Of a stretch of DNA of 44,796 nt, positions 17,179 to 26,097 are shown in pieces (the first letter of the stretch is position 1; each line of letters opens with the position of its first letter). This stretch comes from Nitrococcus mobilis (lineage in GTDB: Bacteria; Pseudomonadota; Gammaproteobacteria; Nitrococcales; Nitrococcaceae): positions 1 through 44,796 of the forward strand of contig JAGFJL010000142.1 in NCBI GenBank assembly GCA_024102725.1. Reading direction: 5' to 3'. The position numbers and the translations under genes are program-made. The notes under the pieces were generated by a model. That model was given only the letters and a program-made list of their open reading frames with translations. It had not been told where the DNA came from and searched no databases.

Positions 17179-18138
17179 CTACCGCCCACGCAGGAAGCGC
17201 AGCAATTCCGGCAGCGCCTGCAATGGTCCCCGCGGATCACGCCGTGCCCGGCGCAAATCGTCGAGCAAAGTATCAATATATCTCAACACCGGTGCCCGCA
17301 CCGTCAGCTCCTGCTCGATCCGCTGCCAGTCCTTCCATAACGCCGCGGAGTCCGGGGCGATCTCATCGTGCGCGAGCCGATGCAGCCAACGATAGGCGTC
17401 GCGCACCAATGGGTCGAGTTCCTGACTGGCCTGGAGATCCTCGATCGTAAACTGGCTGTGGCGCAGACCAAGCACCAGGAAGTCGGTCGCGAATTCTTTG
17501 ATCGCAGCCCGGGTCTGCGCCGTCAGTGCAATCCGCAAATGCCGAGCCACGCGCTCGAGCTGGCCGGTCGGGTTTGCGATCACGGCATCGTAGTCGACCA
17601 CGACGAAACTTCGCTGAGCCACCGTGCGAAAATAGGGAACGACGTTTACCAGCCACTCCAGGTCGCTTTTGACCTGCATGCCCCGCCGCGGATTCAGCTG
17701 GGTACGCGAGCGCGCCACACTGAGCGGGTTGCGCAACGCCACGACATAGCGCACATCGAGATCGAGCTCGCGGAAAACCGCCTCCCAGAACGGCAGCATA
17801 CGCAGAGTCCGGGCGTATTTAAAACCCCACAACCGGCTCGCGCCGAACCGCCGTTCGATCGTTTGCACGGCGCGGCGTCGCAGCAGCTGGACCTTGGGAT
17901 TGTCCCATTGCGAAGGCGGAATGAGGCGCACGCTCTCACCGGTGATCCCGAGTGCGCGCTTCAAGCGCTTGTTGAGCGCCAGCAGATCGCGGTCCTCGAA
18001 AAAACCGGTGGGGTTCTTACCGCGCCCGCGGCGCAGCCGGTTACCCAAATCCACCCCCAGCGCCTGCACGCCGCGGGTGAGCGCGCTGGTGCCGCTGCGC
18101 CCGGCGCCGAGCACGACGATGGCCCTGTTCCGGGACAT
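17179..18138 (-). CDS. Sulfotransferase family protein B
   Basis: About 319 residues. VVLGAGRSGTSALTRGVQAL is a P-loop of the sulfotransferase superfamily of the GAGRSGTS type. VRYVVALRNPLSVARS carries the second, R...S-containing PAPS-contacting segment. It is a different subfamily from sulfotransferases A and C. ATG 18138 is the simplest start; a GTG at 18189 overlapping the end of the upstream oxygenase gene would add 17 residues. The neighbouring oxygenase and other sulfotransferases suggest modification of the same glycan or glycolipid. Confidence 0.78.
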   Translation of the reverse strand: MSRNRAIVVLGAGRSGTSALTRGVQALGVDLGNRLRRGRGKNPTGFFEDRDLLALNKRLKRALGITGESVRLIPPSQWDNPKVQLLRRRAVQTIERRFGASRLWGFKYARTLRMLPFWEAVFRELDLDVRYVVALRNPLSVARSRTQLNPRRGMQVKSDLEWLVNVVPYFRTVAQRSFVVVDYDAVIANPTGQLERVARHLRIALTAQTRAAIKEFATDFLVLGLRHSQFTIEDLQASQELDPLVRDAYRWLHRLAHDEIAPDSAALWKDWQRIEQELTVRAPVLRYIDTLLDDLRRARRDPRGPLQALPELLRFLRGR

Positions 18139-18178
18139 TACCCCGTGGCCGAGTCCATCATCCGCACCTCCCGAAGGC

Positions 18179-18901
18179 TCAGTAATCACGGATCGACTCG
18201 CCCCTGAGGCGCGCGCTGATCCGCCGCAGACCCGCTCGCAGACGATCGTTGATTACGACGATGAACACCTTGCGATAATACCCCTCGGGGGCACGGATCT
18301 CGCGCACCCCATGCCAGGAGTTGCCCTGGCGCTGAAACAGCAGGCTGCGGTTACCGAGGCTCTCACCGGCCAGCGCTTGGTCGAAATCGGCGAAATCCGG
18401 CGCCGAGCTGCGCTTGAACCGCCCCCCATCGTCGAGAATGAGGGTTTCACCACCCCACGCGGGGTCCCAATCGTCCGCGGTATTGAAGTAGAAAATATGC
18501 GAGCCCAGCTTACGCATCGCATCGCAGTGGGGCGATACCGAGCAACCTCGGGGAGTGTAATGCCAATGGAAGTTGAGCTGGATCCGGCCGCGGCCGAACA
18601 GGCGCCGCAGAAACCGGCCGTACTCCGCACCGCGCAGCTCCTCGACGAAAGCATGCCAGGGCTCGGCCACGGGAAGGTCCGTGCGGTATTCCAAAGCGAG
18701 CCGATCGTGGGGTTTCTGGCCATGCGAACGCCGGATACCGAACATGCGGGCAAACAGCGCGGGATCCGGCAGAGTCTGCAACAATCGGCGATAGCCCGGC
18801 TCCGTCAACAAGCCTTGCGGGTTACACCAAGGATAAGGCGCACGTGTGCGAAAGGCCTCCGCATCCAATGCCGCCAAGCGTTCGTAATCCAGGTAGGTCA
18901 T
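18179..18901 (-). CDS. 2-oxoglutarate/Fe(II)-dependent oxygenase
   Basis: A 240-residue protein with the double-stranded beta-helix signature. The iron ligands can be read as His125 and Asp127 in SPHCDAMRK and His197 in SWHGVR; Arg210 in EGYYRKVFIV is a candidate 2-oxoglutarate contact. It resembles small prolyl-hydroxylase-like oxygenases found in polysaccharide loci. It hydroxylates an unknown substrate, and hydroxylation could create a site for the adjacent sulfotransferases (inference). ATG 18901 has no strong Shine-Dalgarno sequence. Confidence 0.8.
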   Translation of the reverse strand: MTYLDYERLAALDAEAFRTRAPYPWCNPQGLLTEPGYRRLLQTLPDPALFARMFGIRRSHGQKPHDRLALEYRTDLPVAEPWHAFVEELRGAEYGRFLRRLFGRGRIQLNFHWHYTPRGCSVSPHCDAMRKLGSHIFYFNTADDWDPAWGGETLILDDGGRFKRSSAPDFADFDQALAGESLGNRSLLFQRQGNSWHGVREIRAPEGYYRKVFIVVINDRLRAGLRRISARLRGESIRDY

Positions 18902-18982
18902 AGGCTCCCATGAGATAGCTGTGCAAGGTGATCGCAGCGCGTGGTCGAGCGGCGCGCTGGGCGCCGAGCGAACCGGGCGATG

Positions 18983-20152
18983 CTAATTTTCGCCGGCCTC
19001 ATCAACGGCAATCGGCCTGCGCGACATCATTTGGCGAATATGCGCCACGGCGCGCGCCATATCATCCGGCGGCGCCCGGACCGCCCCTCCCCGCTCTTCA
19101 CCGAAGGCGGTGACCAGGCCCTGCGCCTCGAGCGCTCGGTGATAGGCGGCGAAATCGCGCGCCGGCTTGATCAGGCCCCAATATACGAGCCCGTCGAAGA
19201 CCCACCGACCCCATCGGGGCCTTGCCGAGCGCGGCGGCCCGCCGCTGGGATGATCAGCGCGCTGCCCTCTGCGCCGGCGCGTGGGCCAGTGGAACACCGC
19301 CACCGGCTTGCCGGTGGCGCAGGCTTCGATCGCCAGAGAGGCACTGTCGGCCGTAACGATAAAGCGATCGGCCAGCCGCAGGAAACCCAAATACGGGTTA
19401 TCCGGGTCTCCCGCGCGCCAGGCATAGCGATAAGCGGGACAATCCACGGCCTCGAAAAGTTCCCGCACCACCTCCGGTGGGGTCCGCGGGCTGGTGGTGA
19501 GTAACAGCGCCCCACCCGCTGCCTGCACATAACGGCTTACCTCCCCACCCAGCCGGCGTGCCGTAACCGGGTCCAGTATATAACTGGAGCTATTGCCGCC
19601 GACCAGCAATGCGACCAGTGGTCGCGGCAAATGGCGCAGGCGTGATGCCCAACGTGCCGCGGCCTGCTCCAGGCGGTGCGGGTCAATCCGGTTGAGCGGC
19701 GTAGTCAGCTGAAGCACGTTGGGCCGGGCGGGCAGCCGATACTGCGGCAAGGTAATGATCAAATCGAAACGATGCAGCGGAGCTTGGGCGTGCAGCAAAT
19801 GCACCAGCCGAGTATGCCCGCGGGAGCGTTTCTTGATCCATTGGGCGATCGGCGCGCTACGGCGTGACGCCGCGATCACCAGATCCGGCCACGGCGGGCG
19901 CAACGGGCTGCATTGCTTGCGCTTGAGGCTGACCGAGGTGCTGCCCAGAACGAGGTTGGGGCATAGATTGAGCATGTTATAGGCGAGGTGTTTGCTCTCG
20001 TAGGGCCAGCCAAGCGCCTCGGCAAGCGCAAGCAGCTGCGCGTTACCGCCGGCGCCTTTACCGAGCAAAACCCACACGCGCGGCGCGCGAACCGCGGGTA
20101 TATTAGCCGTCGCCAAACCGGCTGCGGCCGGTAGTTGCGCGGCGCCGGTCAT
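18983..20152 (-). CDS. ELM1-like (DUF1022) putative glycosyltransferase
   Basis: A 389-residue protein of the mitochondrial-fission-ELM1 family, named after a plant protein. The bacterial members look like GT-B-type sugar-nucleotide-binding proteins found near LPS genes. Key segments are VWVLLGKGAGGNAQLLALAE (N-terminal Gly-rich), PWPDLVIAASRRSAP, VALLVGGNSSSY and the C-terminal DNPYLGFLRLADRFIVTADS followed by SLAIEACATGKP. Its ATG overlaps the TGA of the upstream fusion gene (ATGA), so translation is coupled. It is a paralogue of the fusion's C-terminal part. The cellular role in bacteria is not established. Confidence 0.8.
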   Translation of the reverse strand: MTGAAQLPAAAGLATANIPAVRAPRVWVLLGKGAGGNAQLLALAEALGWPYESKHLAYNMLNLCPNLVLGSTSVSLKRKQCSPLRPPWPDLVIAASRRSAPIAQWIKKRSRGHTRLVHLLHAQAPLHRFDLIITLPQYRLPARPNVLQLTTPLNRIDPHRLEQAAARWASRLRHLPRPLVALLVGGNSSSYILDPVTARRLGGEVSRYVQAAGGALLLTTSPRTPPEVVRELFEAVDCPAYRYAWRAGDPDNPYLGFLRLADRFIVTADSASLAIEACATGKPVAVFHWPTRRRRGQRADHPSGGPPRSARPRWGRWVFDGLVYWGLIKPARDFAAYHRALEAQGLVTAFGEERGGAVRAPPDDMARAVAHIRQMMSRRPIAVDEAGEN

Positions 20153-22683
20153 GACACCGACTCCGCGCGCTCTTCGAGAGCATAGTCCCGATCGGTCGGG
20201 CGCCCTGGCGGCGAGCTTTCAGCCGCGCGCCGCAGATCGTGGTCATAAAAGCCCAATTGCTCACGCACGCGCTCAGCGAGCTCCGTGCTCTCCCGAAACG
20301 GCACGCGGGATCGCAACTCCAATGGAGCGCCGAACATCTGTGCCACGCCGCGTTCGATCAAAGCCCGATACAGCGCGGGCGTATCGCGGGGCGGCAGCAC
20401 CCAGGCCCGGTCGATCAAGCGGGCGCACAGGTATTGCAGACCGCGCTGAGGCCGCACGCTGCCGCGTTTGTTCCGCAGCGGGGCTTGGGCCTGACGGGTC
20501 ACCCAGCGGGCGAAGCGGTCCCATAACCTGACTCGCTCCGCAATCGGATAGATATAAAGCGGTTTATCGGTAGCGGCCGCTTCCGCCAGCATCGACTCGC
20601 TGTCCCCCGTTACCACGAGCACATCCGCAGCGCCCAAATAGGCAAAGTAAGGATTATCCGACTCCTCCCGACGCCACTCGTGCACGTATTCGGCGCCGCC
20701 GATCCCGAGCTTGAGCGCGGCGCTCGCGCGGGCACCGGTGCGCCGGCTAGTGATGGCAAGTGCCACCCCACCCGCCGCTCGGGCGAACGCCTGTAAATCT
20801 TTACCCAAACGGTACGCGCCCGCCGTATCGAGCACGGAATGCTTGCTGTCACCGCCCACCAGCGCCACCACGCGGGGACGGGGCAGCCCGGCGAAGCGCT
20901 CTGCTCGACGCTCGACCGCGTCCCGAAGCCGTTCCAGGCTCACCGGATGCACGGGCAGCAACGTCTCGATCCGGTTCGCCGCCAAGGGCAAGGCGAAGTG
21001 GGCGCAGCCGATCAGCAAATCGGACGACCCGCTCGGACCGTTTTTGCGCCCCAACAGCACGGCGCGCAGAGCCGGATTCTCGCAGCGCAGCCAGCGCGCC
21101 ACTCGGGTGGAGAACCAGCCGGAGGCGATCACCACATCGGGCCACGGTGGCCGCAACTCGCCGCCTTTGCCTAGCCCGGGCGACCAGCCCGGCCAGCCAA
21201 GCCGCTGCGCTGCCCACCGCGCCAGAAGCGCCCAGGGCAGCGTTCGTAGTAACTTGATCTCGTAAGGCCAGCCAAGCGCCTCGGCCAACCCCACAGCCTG
21301 GCTGGTATGCCCTGGTTTGCGGTGTGCCAAAACCCAAACGCGCGGCACACCGCCCACCAGCCGCCCGCCTACCCGCGTCGCCCGAATCCGCCGCCCGGTG
21401 GCATCGCGGGTGTTCAACACCAACTGGTAGTGCACGCGCGGGTGACGGCGGCTCGCCTGCTCGAAGCAGGCAAACCAACGGGCCGGTTGGCGCGGCGCGA
21501 TCTCCAGCGTACTGCCGTCCGGTAACCGTTTGAGCGGCGCGGCATCGTCCACCTCCACGTGCAGCAGGCGATCGCTCAATGCGAACAGCTCGTCGATCAA
21601 CCACGGCAAATCCTCATCCGGGAAGTACTCCAAGGCCCGTCGGCACAGCACGGCATCGAAAGACCGCGCAGCCTCTCCCTTCTCCCAGGGCGGCTCGCCC
21701 GGTGCGCGGCGCTCAACCGTCCACTCGGGCATCCGCCGATCGCGCTCACCGGTTGGTTGCCCGTGGGCCGAGGCGAAACCGAACTCCAAGACCGTGCGCG
21801 GCTTGGATCGTTGTAGCAAACGTCGGAGTGCCGGCCACTCCGAAAATCCGGCGTCGGCCACGGCGGCTGCCGGCAGGTCGCGGAAACGCCGCTGCAGAGC
21901 GCGGTAGCCGGCGCTGGGGGTAGCCGCATCGAAGAGCCGATAACCGGCTTGATCGGCCGAGCGCTCCAGTTCCAACCAAAGAGCACCGACCGGATTGCGC
22001 CAATAAACATAGTCATCGGGAAACGGCAGCCACGGCTGGGTCTGCAAGGTGGTGAAATGCACCAGCCGGGACCGGCCCGGGGTGTACTCGCCGTCACGCG
22101 CGTTCCAGGCGCCATCCAATCGGCCCCATATCCCCGAAACCGCCAGTGCCTTGGCTTCGAGCTGCCTACGGCGCAGGCGGCGCGCGCGCGCCAAGGTCCA
22201 AACGCGGGCCATGCGCGCGCAGTCGAGCAGCATCACCGAGGTATCCCGCGGGTGGATGGAGAGGAACCCATGCCCCTGCATCGGCGTATCGAACAACTCG
22301 GCGGGATCGGCGAGATAAATCTGGTCGGTGTCGTTATAGATCGCCCGCCCTGCACCGCCCGCAAGCTCCGGTATGGCAAAGCGATAGGCGGTGAAGCCGG
22401 TCAACCACCAGCGCCGATCGAAACCGGGCAGATCCTTCAACAGATAAATCTCGTAGCGGCGCGCCGGATCTCTTACCTTGACAATGGACCACACGAACAC
22501 CCGCTCCGCGCGGAACTGAGCCGCCTCGGTGCCAAGAAAGATCCGAACCGGGGGTTTATGGCTCTTCCCGGCCCCCGGCTCTGCCGGCAACACCACACAC
22601 TCCAGCTCGGGCCAGCGTCTGCGGCTTCTGGCCGGATCCTTCTGCGCGAGGCCCACAAACACGCGTTTGATCAGAAATGCCAT
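20149..22683 (-). CDS. Three-part fusion: GT8-like, methyltransferase-like and ELM1-like domains
   Basis: An 844-residue protein. Residues about 45-240 resemble a GT8-like glycosyltransferase, with the metal-binding DTD at 118-120 (AIYNDTDQIYL) and SVMLLDCARM. They match the stand-alone protein at 26542. Residues about 285-430 resemble a degenerate SAM methyltransferase (PRTVLEFGFASAHG, then SFDAVLCRRALEYFPDEDLP, VEVDD). Residues about 447-800 are an ELM1/DUF1022 domain (VWVLAHRKPGHTSQAVGLAE; GDSKHSV; DNPYFAYLGAADVLVVTGDS). The frame is continuous, so this is a genuine fusion. Two transferase-like ends suggest sequential sugar additions. It is the first gene of the minus-strand operon. The central assignment is the least certain. 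Confidence 0.75.
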   Translation of the reverse strand: MAFLIKRVFVGLAQKDPARSRRRWPELECVVLPAEPGAGKSHKPPVRIFLGTEAAQFRAERVFVWSIVKVRDPARRYEIYLLKDLPGFDRRWWLTGFTAYRFAIPELAGGAGRAIYNDTDQIYLADPAELFDTPMQGHGFLSIHPRDTSVMLLDCARMARVWTLARARRLRRRQLEAKALAVSGIWGRLDGAWNARDGEYTPGRSRLVHFTTLQTQPWLPFPDDYVYWRNPVGALWLELERSADQAGYRLFDAATPSAGYRALQRRFRDLPAAAVADAGFSEWPALRRLLQRSKPRTVLEFGFASAHGQPTGERDRRMPEWTVERRAPGEPPWEKGEAARSFDAVLCRRALEYFPDEDLPWLIDELFALSDRLLHVEVDDAAPLKRLPDGSTLEIAPRQPARWFACFEQASRRHPRVHYQLVLNTRDATGRRIRATRVGGRLVGGVPRVWVLAHRKPGHTSQAVGLAEALGWPYEIKLLRTLPWALLARWAAQRLGWPGWSPGLGKGGELRPPWPDVVIASGWFSTRVARWLRCENPALRAVLLGRKNGPSGSSDLLIGCAHFALPLAANRIETLLPVHPVSLERLRDAVERRAERFAGLPRPRVVALVGGDSKHSVLDTAGAYRLGKDLQAFARAAGGVALAITSRRTGARASAALKLGIGGAEYVHEWRREESDNPYFAYLGAADVLVVTGDSESMLAEAAATDKPLYIYPIAERVRLWDRFARWVTRQAQAPLRNKRGSVRPQRGLQYLCARLIDRAWVLPPRDTPALYRALIERGVAQMFGAPLELRSRVPFRESTELAERVREQLGFYDHDLRRAAESSPPGRPTDRDYALEERAESVS

Positions 22684-22907
22684 GCGGTTGGCTCCAAGCT
22701 GCAGCGAAACCCGAAGATCACGACGCGGCCGTCATGGTTGGGTCATCGTATTGGGTTTGACCGGCTCGTGCACTACGCGCACGGCCATCCCCATGCCAGT
22801 TTCATCCGTTCGGCCCCGGAGGCGAGGCCGCGCCCACCCGCTCGCCCGGTAGGTGCACGCGGCCGACGTGGCATATAATGGCCGCGGCAGACAACGAGAG
22901 GAATGAC

Positions 22908-23861
22908 ATGGCGCAACTACCCGATCGGTACCGGCGCGCCGCCGTAATCGGCGGCACGGCCTGGCTCCCCGCGACATTGCGCGTGCGTGCCCGACGCACG
23001 CTGCTCGGCGCGCTGCAGCGCCACCAGGCACGCAAAGCCAACGTGGTGATCATCGTCCACCCCAAAAGTGGCGGCACCTGGCTGCGGGTCATGCTCTTTC
23101 GCCTGTTCCAACGCAAATACGCTCTCCCGGCACGGCGGGTGATGAAAACCGACGAGCTCCAGCACTACAACCAAACCTTGCCGCGGTTCATCGTCAGCAA
23201 CGGGCATTACAGTTACGAGGCCGCCGTTCGCGAGGTTTTGACCAACGAACCCGCCGATGACAAGCAGCTGATCTTCCTCGCTCGCCACCCTTGCGACATC
23301 GCCGTATCCTGGCACCTTCAGTTCACCCGCCGGATTTCTGCAGCCAAGCGTGAGCTCATCCTGCACGAATTGCACCAGCCTATCGATTATAAAACCATCC
23401 CATTGTGGGAGTTTGTGATGCACCCCGAACTCGGGCTGCCGGGGCTGATCGATTACCATAACCAATGGGCCGAGTTCTGCGCCGGCCGTGACAACGGCCT
23501 CATCGTGCGCTACGAGGATTTGCGGGCCGATACCCGTGCCACGCTGCAACGCATCACGGCCCGTTTGGGCGAGACATTCAGCGACGCGGAACTTGATGAG
23601 GCGGTCGAATTCGCCTCCTTCGACAACCTGCGCCGGCTCGAGGAGGCCAACTACTTCCACAACGCCAGCCTGCGCCTGCAGGACCGCAACGATCCCAGCC
23701 GCTATAAGGTGCGGCGAGGCAAGGTGGGCGGTTTCCGCGACGACTTCGAACCGGCGCAGGCAGAGGAGATGGAAGCGCTCGTGCGCGCCCACCTGAGCCC
23801 GATTTTGGGCTATAGCGGGCCTGTCACCCCAGGCGCGGTAGCCGCCAACCAACGGCCTTAG
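22908..23861 (+). CDS. Sulfotransferase family protein C (cytosolic-type domain)
   Basis: A 317-residue protein with the Sulfotransfer_1 layout: 5'-PSB loop HPKSGGTWLR (51-60), 3'-PB segment FLARHPCDIAVSWH (around 138-151), and the C-terminal RRGKVGGFRDDF corresponding to the RxGxxGxW element. It uses PAPS to sulfate an alcohol or sugar. ATG 22908 is preferred to an earlier in-frame start because GAGAGGAA lies 5 bases upstream. It is divergently transcribed from the fusion gene, whose start is 224 bases away, so the two probably share a regulatory region. Confidence 0.88.
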   Translation: MAQLPDRYRRAAVIGGTAWLPATLRVRARRTLLGALQRHQARKANVVIIVHPKSGGTWLRVMLFRLFQRKYALPARRVMKTDELQHYNQTLPRFIVSNGHYSYEAAVREVLTNEPADDKQLIFLARHPCDIAVSWHLQFTRRISAAKRELILHELHQPIDYKTIPLWEFVMHPELGLPGLIDYHNQWAEFCAGRDNGLIVRYEDLRADTRATLQRITARLGETFSDAELDEAVEFASFDNLRRLEEANYFHNASLRLQDRNDPSRYKVRRGKVGGFRDDFEPAQAEEMEALVRAHLSPILGYSGPVTPGAVAANQRP

Positions 23862-23949
23862 CGCGCCAGGCAATGGTGATGTATCCGAGGTGCAGTGCAG
23901 ACTCTGTAACGGCGCTTGGAGATAGCGAACGCCCGCGGTTCGCCGATGA

Positions 23950-24144
23950 TCATGGAGTGAATCCCCTGGTGGCTAGTTTCAGTTGCGGTTCGATCCTTGC
24001 GAGACACAGGTAGTCATCCTGATAAATCACGCCGGTGATTCCGTAAGGCAGGCGTTGATCAAGCAATGCGCGCAACATTCTGGCGGGGCTGGTATCGCGT
24101 TGGCGGAAGAGATCGATCCATACTGAGGTATCAACCAGATACAT
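23950..24144 (-). pseudogene. vapC: VapC toxin remnant with internal deletion
   Basis: A 64-residue product starting MYLVDTSVWIDLFRQRD, the classic N-terminus of PIN-domain VapC toxins. It reads normally to GITGVIYQ and then jumps to DDYLCLARIEPQLKLA, which corresponds to the C-terminal strand of full-length (~130-residue) VapC. Roughly half of the PIN domain, including the middle acidic residues, is missing although the frame is kept. The protein is therefore very unlikely to be an active ribonuclease. It overlaps the antitoxin gene by 14 bases, as in functional vapBC pairs. Confidence 0.8.
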
Positions 24145-24352
24145 CGCCGTCCCGATCTTGCCGCAACCACTTGTGGTTGTAATCAGGATCGATTCGCACT
24201 TTGCCCACCAACTCCAGAACATCCTTACGCTGATGGTTCTCCACAAACTCCTTGAGCGCGAGGTGCACCACTTCCCGTTTGCTCCGGACCTTGGCGAGAC
24301 GCAATGCCTGCGTGATCAGCTCATCATCCAGCTCGATATTGGTGCGCGCCAT
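24131..24352 (-). CDS. vapB: VapB-type antitoxin
   Basis: A 73-residue protein with the ribbon-helix-helix-like N-terminus MARTNIELDDELITQALRLA followed by SKREVVHLALKEFVE, typical of VapB antitoxins paired with PIN toxins. The C-terminal half (KDVLELVGKVRIDPDY) is the expected toxin-neutralising tail. It binds its own operator and neutralises VapC. Here the toxin partner is internally deleted, so the antitoxin is orphaned unless it acts on other copies. ATG 24352 is immediately downstream of a palindrome that may be the operator. Confidence 0.85.
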   Translation of the reverse strand: MARTNIELDDELITQALRLAKVRSKREVVHLALKEFVENHQRKDVLELVGKVRIDPDYNHKWLRQDRDGDVSG

Positions 24353-24367
24353 TCAATACTCTTTAAT

Positions 24368-24385
24368 TACACCATTAAAAGTGTA
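24368..24385. promoter_or_regulatory. Palindrome upstream of vapB, candidate operator
   Basis: TACAC (24368-24372) and GTGTA (24381-24385) are inverse complements around an 8-base A/T-rich centre, 16 bases upstream of the vapB start. Antitoxin autoregulation makes an operator here plausible. No experimental or comparative support is available from the sequence alone. Confidence 0.4.
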
Positions 24386-24478
24386 CGTTATTGTGTATTG
24401 GTTTACGTAATCAAGCTGACTGCAATCCAGTAGAACTCGGCAAGTGCAAGGCGTCGTCGGGAATGGAGCTACTACGGC

Positions 24479-25783
24479 ATGGCAGCGATTGAAGAGGCGA
24501 TGGCAACCCCATTCATTGCCGCAAAACGCACCAGCGAGACATCCGGTGCAAGCCTGGACAAAGCCCATATCGCCTTGCTCATGCGGGACCTCGAGGGCGG
24601 CGGGATCCAGAAAAACCTGCTGCGGTTGGCGGAGAGTTTCAGTCACCGCGGTCATACGGTCGATTTGGTGGTCTACAAGGCCAAGGGGCCACACCTTGCG
24701 CGTATTCCACCCGGCGTCAATCTCGTTGCCCTGGAATGCATGGCATTCAAACCCGCTGCGCGGGGGTTGGCGTTTGGCTACCTGCTCGCGGCCGACCCAC
24801 CGGCATTATGGCCGTTGCTGCCACCGCTGCGGCAGGCGTGGGAAGTATCGCCCTGGCTCAAACGCCTGCCGGCGTTGACGCGGTATCTTCGCCAAACACG
24901 GCCGCAAGCCCTGCTCTGCGCGGGTAGCATCCTGAGCTGTACGGCTGTGTTGGCCCGACGGCTGGCTAACACCACGACCCGGCTGGTAGTGAGCGAACGC
25001 AATCATCTATCGAGCTGTATCTCGTCCAATATCAAAAGAAAACCACACCAATGGCGTCAGCGTTACCTCGCCGAGCTGATGGCGCGAACCTATCCTTGGG
25101 CCGATGCCATCGTTGCCGTCTCCAACGGCGTGGCGGATAACCTCGCTGCCACCGTCAGACTGCCACGCGAGCGGATTACCACTGTTTACAACCCGATCGT
25201 TTCGGCCGAGCTGTTTGAACAGGCCAAGGCGCCGCTGAGCCACGCCTGGTTCGGCCCCGATGCTCCGCCAGTAGTGCTGGGGGCGGGTCGATTGGACGAT
25301 CAAAAGAGCTTTCCAACCTTGCTGCGCGCCTTCGCGCTTGTCAGAGCACAACGGTCGGTACGGCTCATGATACTGGGCGAAGGCAAAGGGCGATCACAGC
25401 TGGAGGCTCTAACCCAGGAGCTCGGGATCGCCAGCGACGTGCTCCTGCCCGGCTTTGCGGCCAATCCGGTCGCCTATATAGCGCGCGCCGCCGTGTTCGT
25501 GCTCTCTTCGGCCTATGAAGGATTGCCGACCGTGCTTATCGAGGCGCTTGCTTGTGGTTGCCCGGTCGTGTCGACCGACTGCCCGAGTGGTCCGCGTGAA
25601 ATCCTGCAAGACGGGCGCTATGGCCCATTGGTGGCGGTAGGCGATGATCGAGCCCTGGCTCGAGCCATTCTCGCCGTGCTGGATAACCCGCCGAATCGAG
25701 AACGGCTGCGGCGACGCGCCACCGAGTTTTCGATCGAACGTGGCACGGAGCGGTATTTGGAGATACTTCTGGGAACCTCGTAA
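24479..25783 (+). CDS. Glycosyltransferase family 4 (GT-B fold)
   Basis: A 434-residue protein. The N-terminal acceptor half has HIALLMRDLEGGGIQKNLLR (Gly-rich loop). The C-terminal half has the donor-binding signature AYEGLPTVLIEALACGCPVV (EX7E) and ends STDCPSGPREIL. Retaining GT4 enzymes add hexoses or similar sugars from nucleotide donors on the cytoplasmic side of the membrane. It closely resembles the GT4 at 28498, with the same CPSGPREIL block. ATG 24479 has GGAG about 10 bases upstream. It probably builds the glycan made by this locus. Confidence 0.92.
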   Translation: MAAIEEAMATPFIAAKRTSETSGASLDKAHIALLMRDLEGGGIQKNLLRLAESFSHRGHTVDLVVYKAKGPHLARIPPGVNLVALECMAFKPAARGLAFGYLLAADPPALWPLLPPLRQAWEVSPWLKRLPALTRYLRQTRPQALLCAGSILSCTAVLARRLANTTTRLVVSERNHLSSCISSNIKRKPHQWRQRYLAELMARTYPWADAIVAVSNGVADNLAATVRLPRERITTVYNPIVSAELFEQAKAPLSHAWFGPDAPPVVLGAGRLDDQKSFPTLLRAFALVRAQRSVRLMILGEGKGRSQLEALTQELGIASDVLLPGFAANPVAYIARAAVFVLSSAYEGLPTVLIEALACGCPVVSTDCPSGPREILQDGRYGPLVAVGDDRALARAILAVLDNPPNRERLRRRATEFSIERGTERYLEILLGTS

Positions 25784-25794
25784 CTCCAAATTTC

Positions 25795-26080
25795 AATAGG
25801 GTCTGGAACGGCGTGCACCGTCCCTGCCCTCCGAACCGTGCGCGCGGTTTTGCCGCACACAGCTCTCCGGTCGGTCGCTTCTTCATCGGAACTGGCTTGC
25901 CAATGCATGGGCTTCGGTTAAGGCGAAGCGCCCCAAATTAGCAAGATAGGCATTTTTGCCTGCCCGAACTCCGTTGTCCAGAACCGCCAACATACGCGCC
26001 GTCCAGGCGGCAGGCTCGACCCAGGTCCGCTCGGCCGGAGCCGAGATTCCTCGTTTAACCGTTACCGGCACCTACGGAAC
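25795..26080 (-). mobile_element. Decayed group II intron (3' RNA part plus deleted reverse transcriptase)
   Basis: On the minus strand, bases 25882-25800 contain GGAGAGCTGTGTGCGG and CACGGTTCGGAGGGCAGGG, the hallmark structured sequence just after the intron-encoded protein in bacterial group II introns. A truncated reverse transcriptase frame lies directly upstream. The exact boundaries were not determined. The element is surely inactive because most of the reverse transcriptase is lost. It lies next to a decayed asnB copy of opposite orientation. Confidence 0.65.
25883..26071 (-). pseudogene. Group II intron reverse transcriptase/maturase, internally deleted
   Basis: A 62-residue frame. 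Its first part (RGISAPAERTWVEPAAWTAR, then MLAVLDNGVRAGK) matches the N-terminal motif of group II intron reverse transcriptases. It then continues directly with NAYLANLGRFALTEAHALAS and QFR, the usual C-terminal end. The full protein is 400 residues or more; the polymerase domain, with its YADD motif, is absent. The frame is preserved across the deletion. Confidence 0.65.
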
Positions 26081-26097
26081 ACCCACGCGGATTCCTT

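Noticed and set aside
23980..24010. tRNA-like GGTTCGATCC segment
   Set aside because: It lies inside the VapC remnant coding sequence and has no cloverleaf pairing around it.
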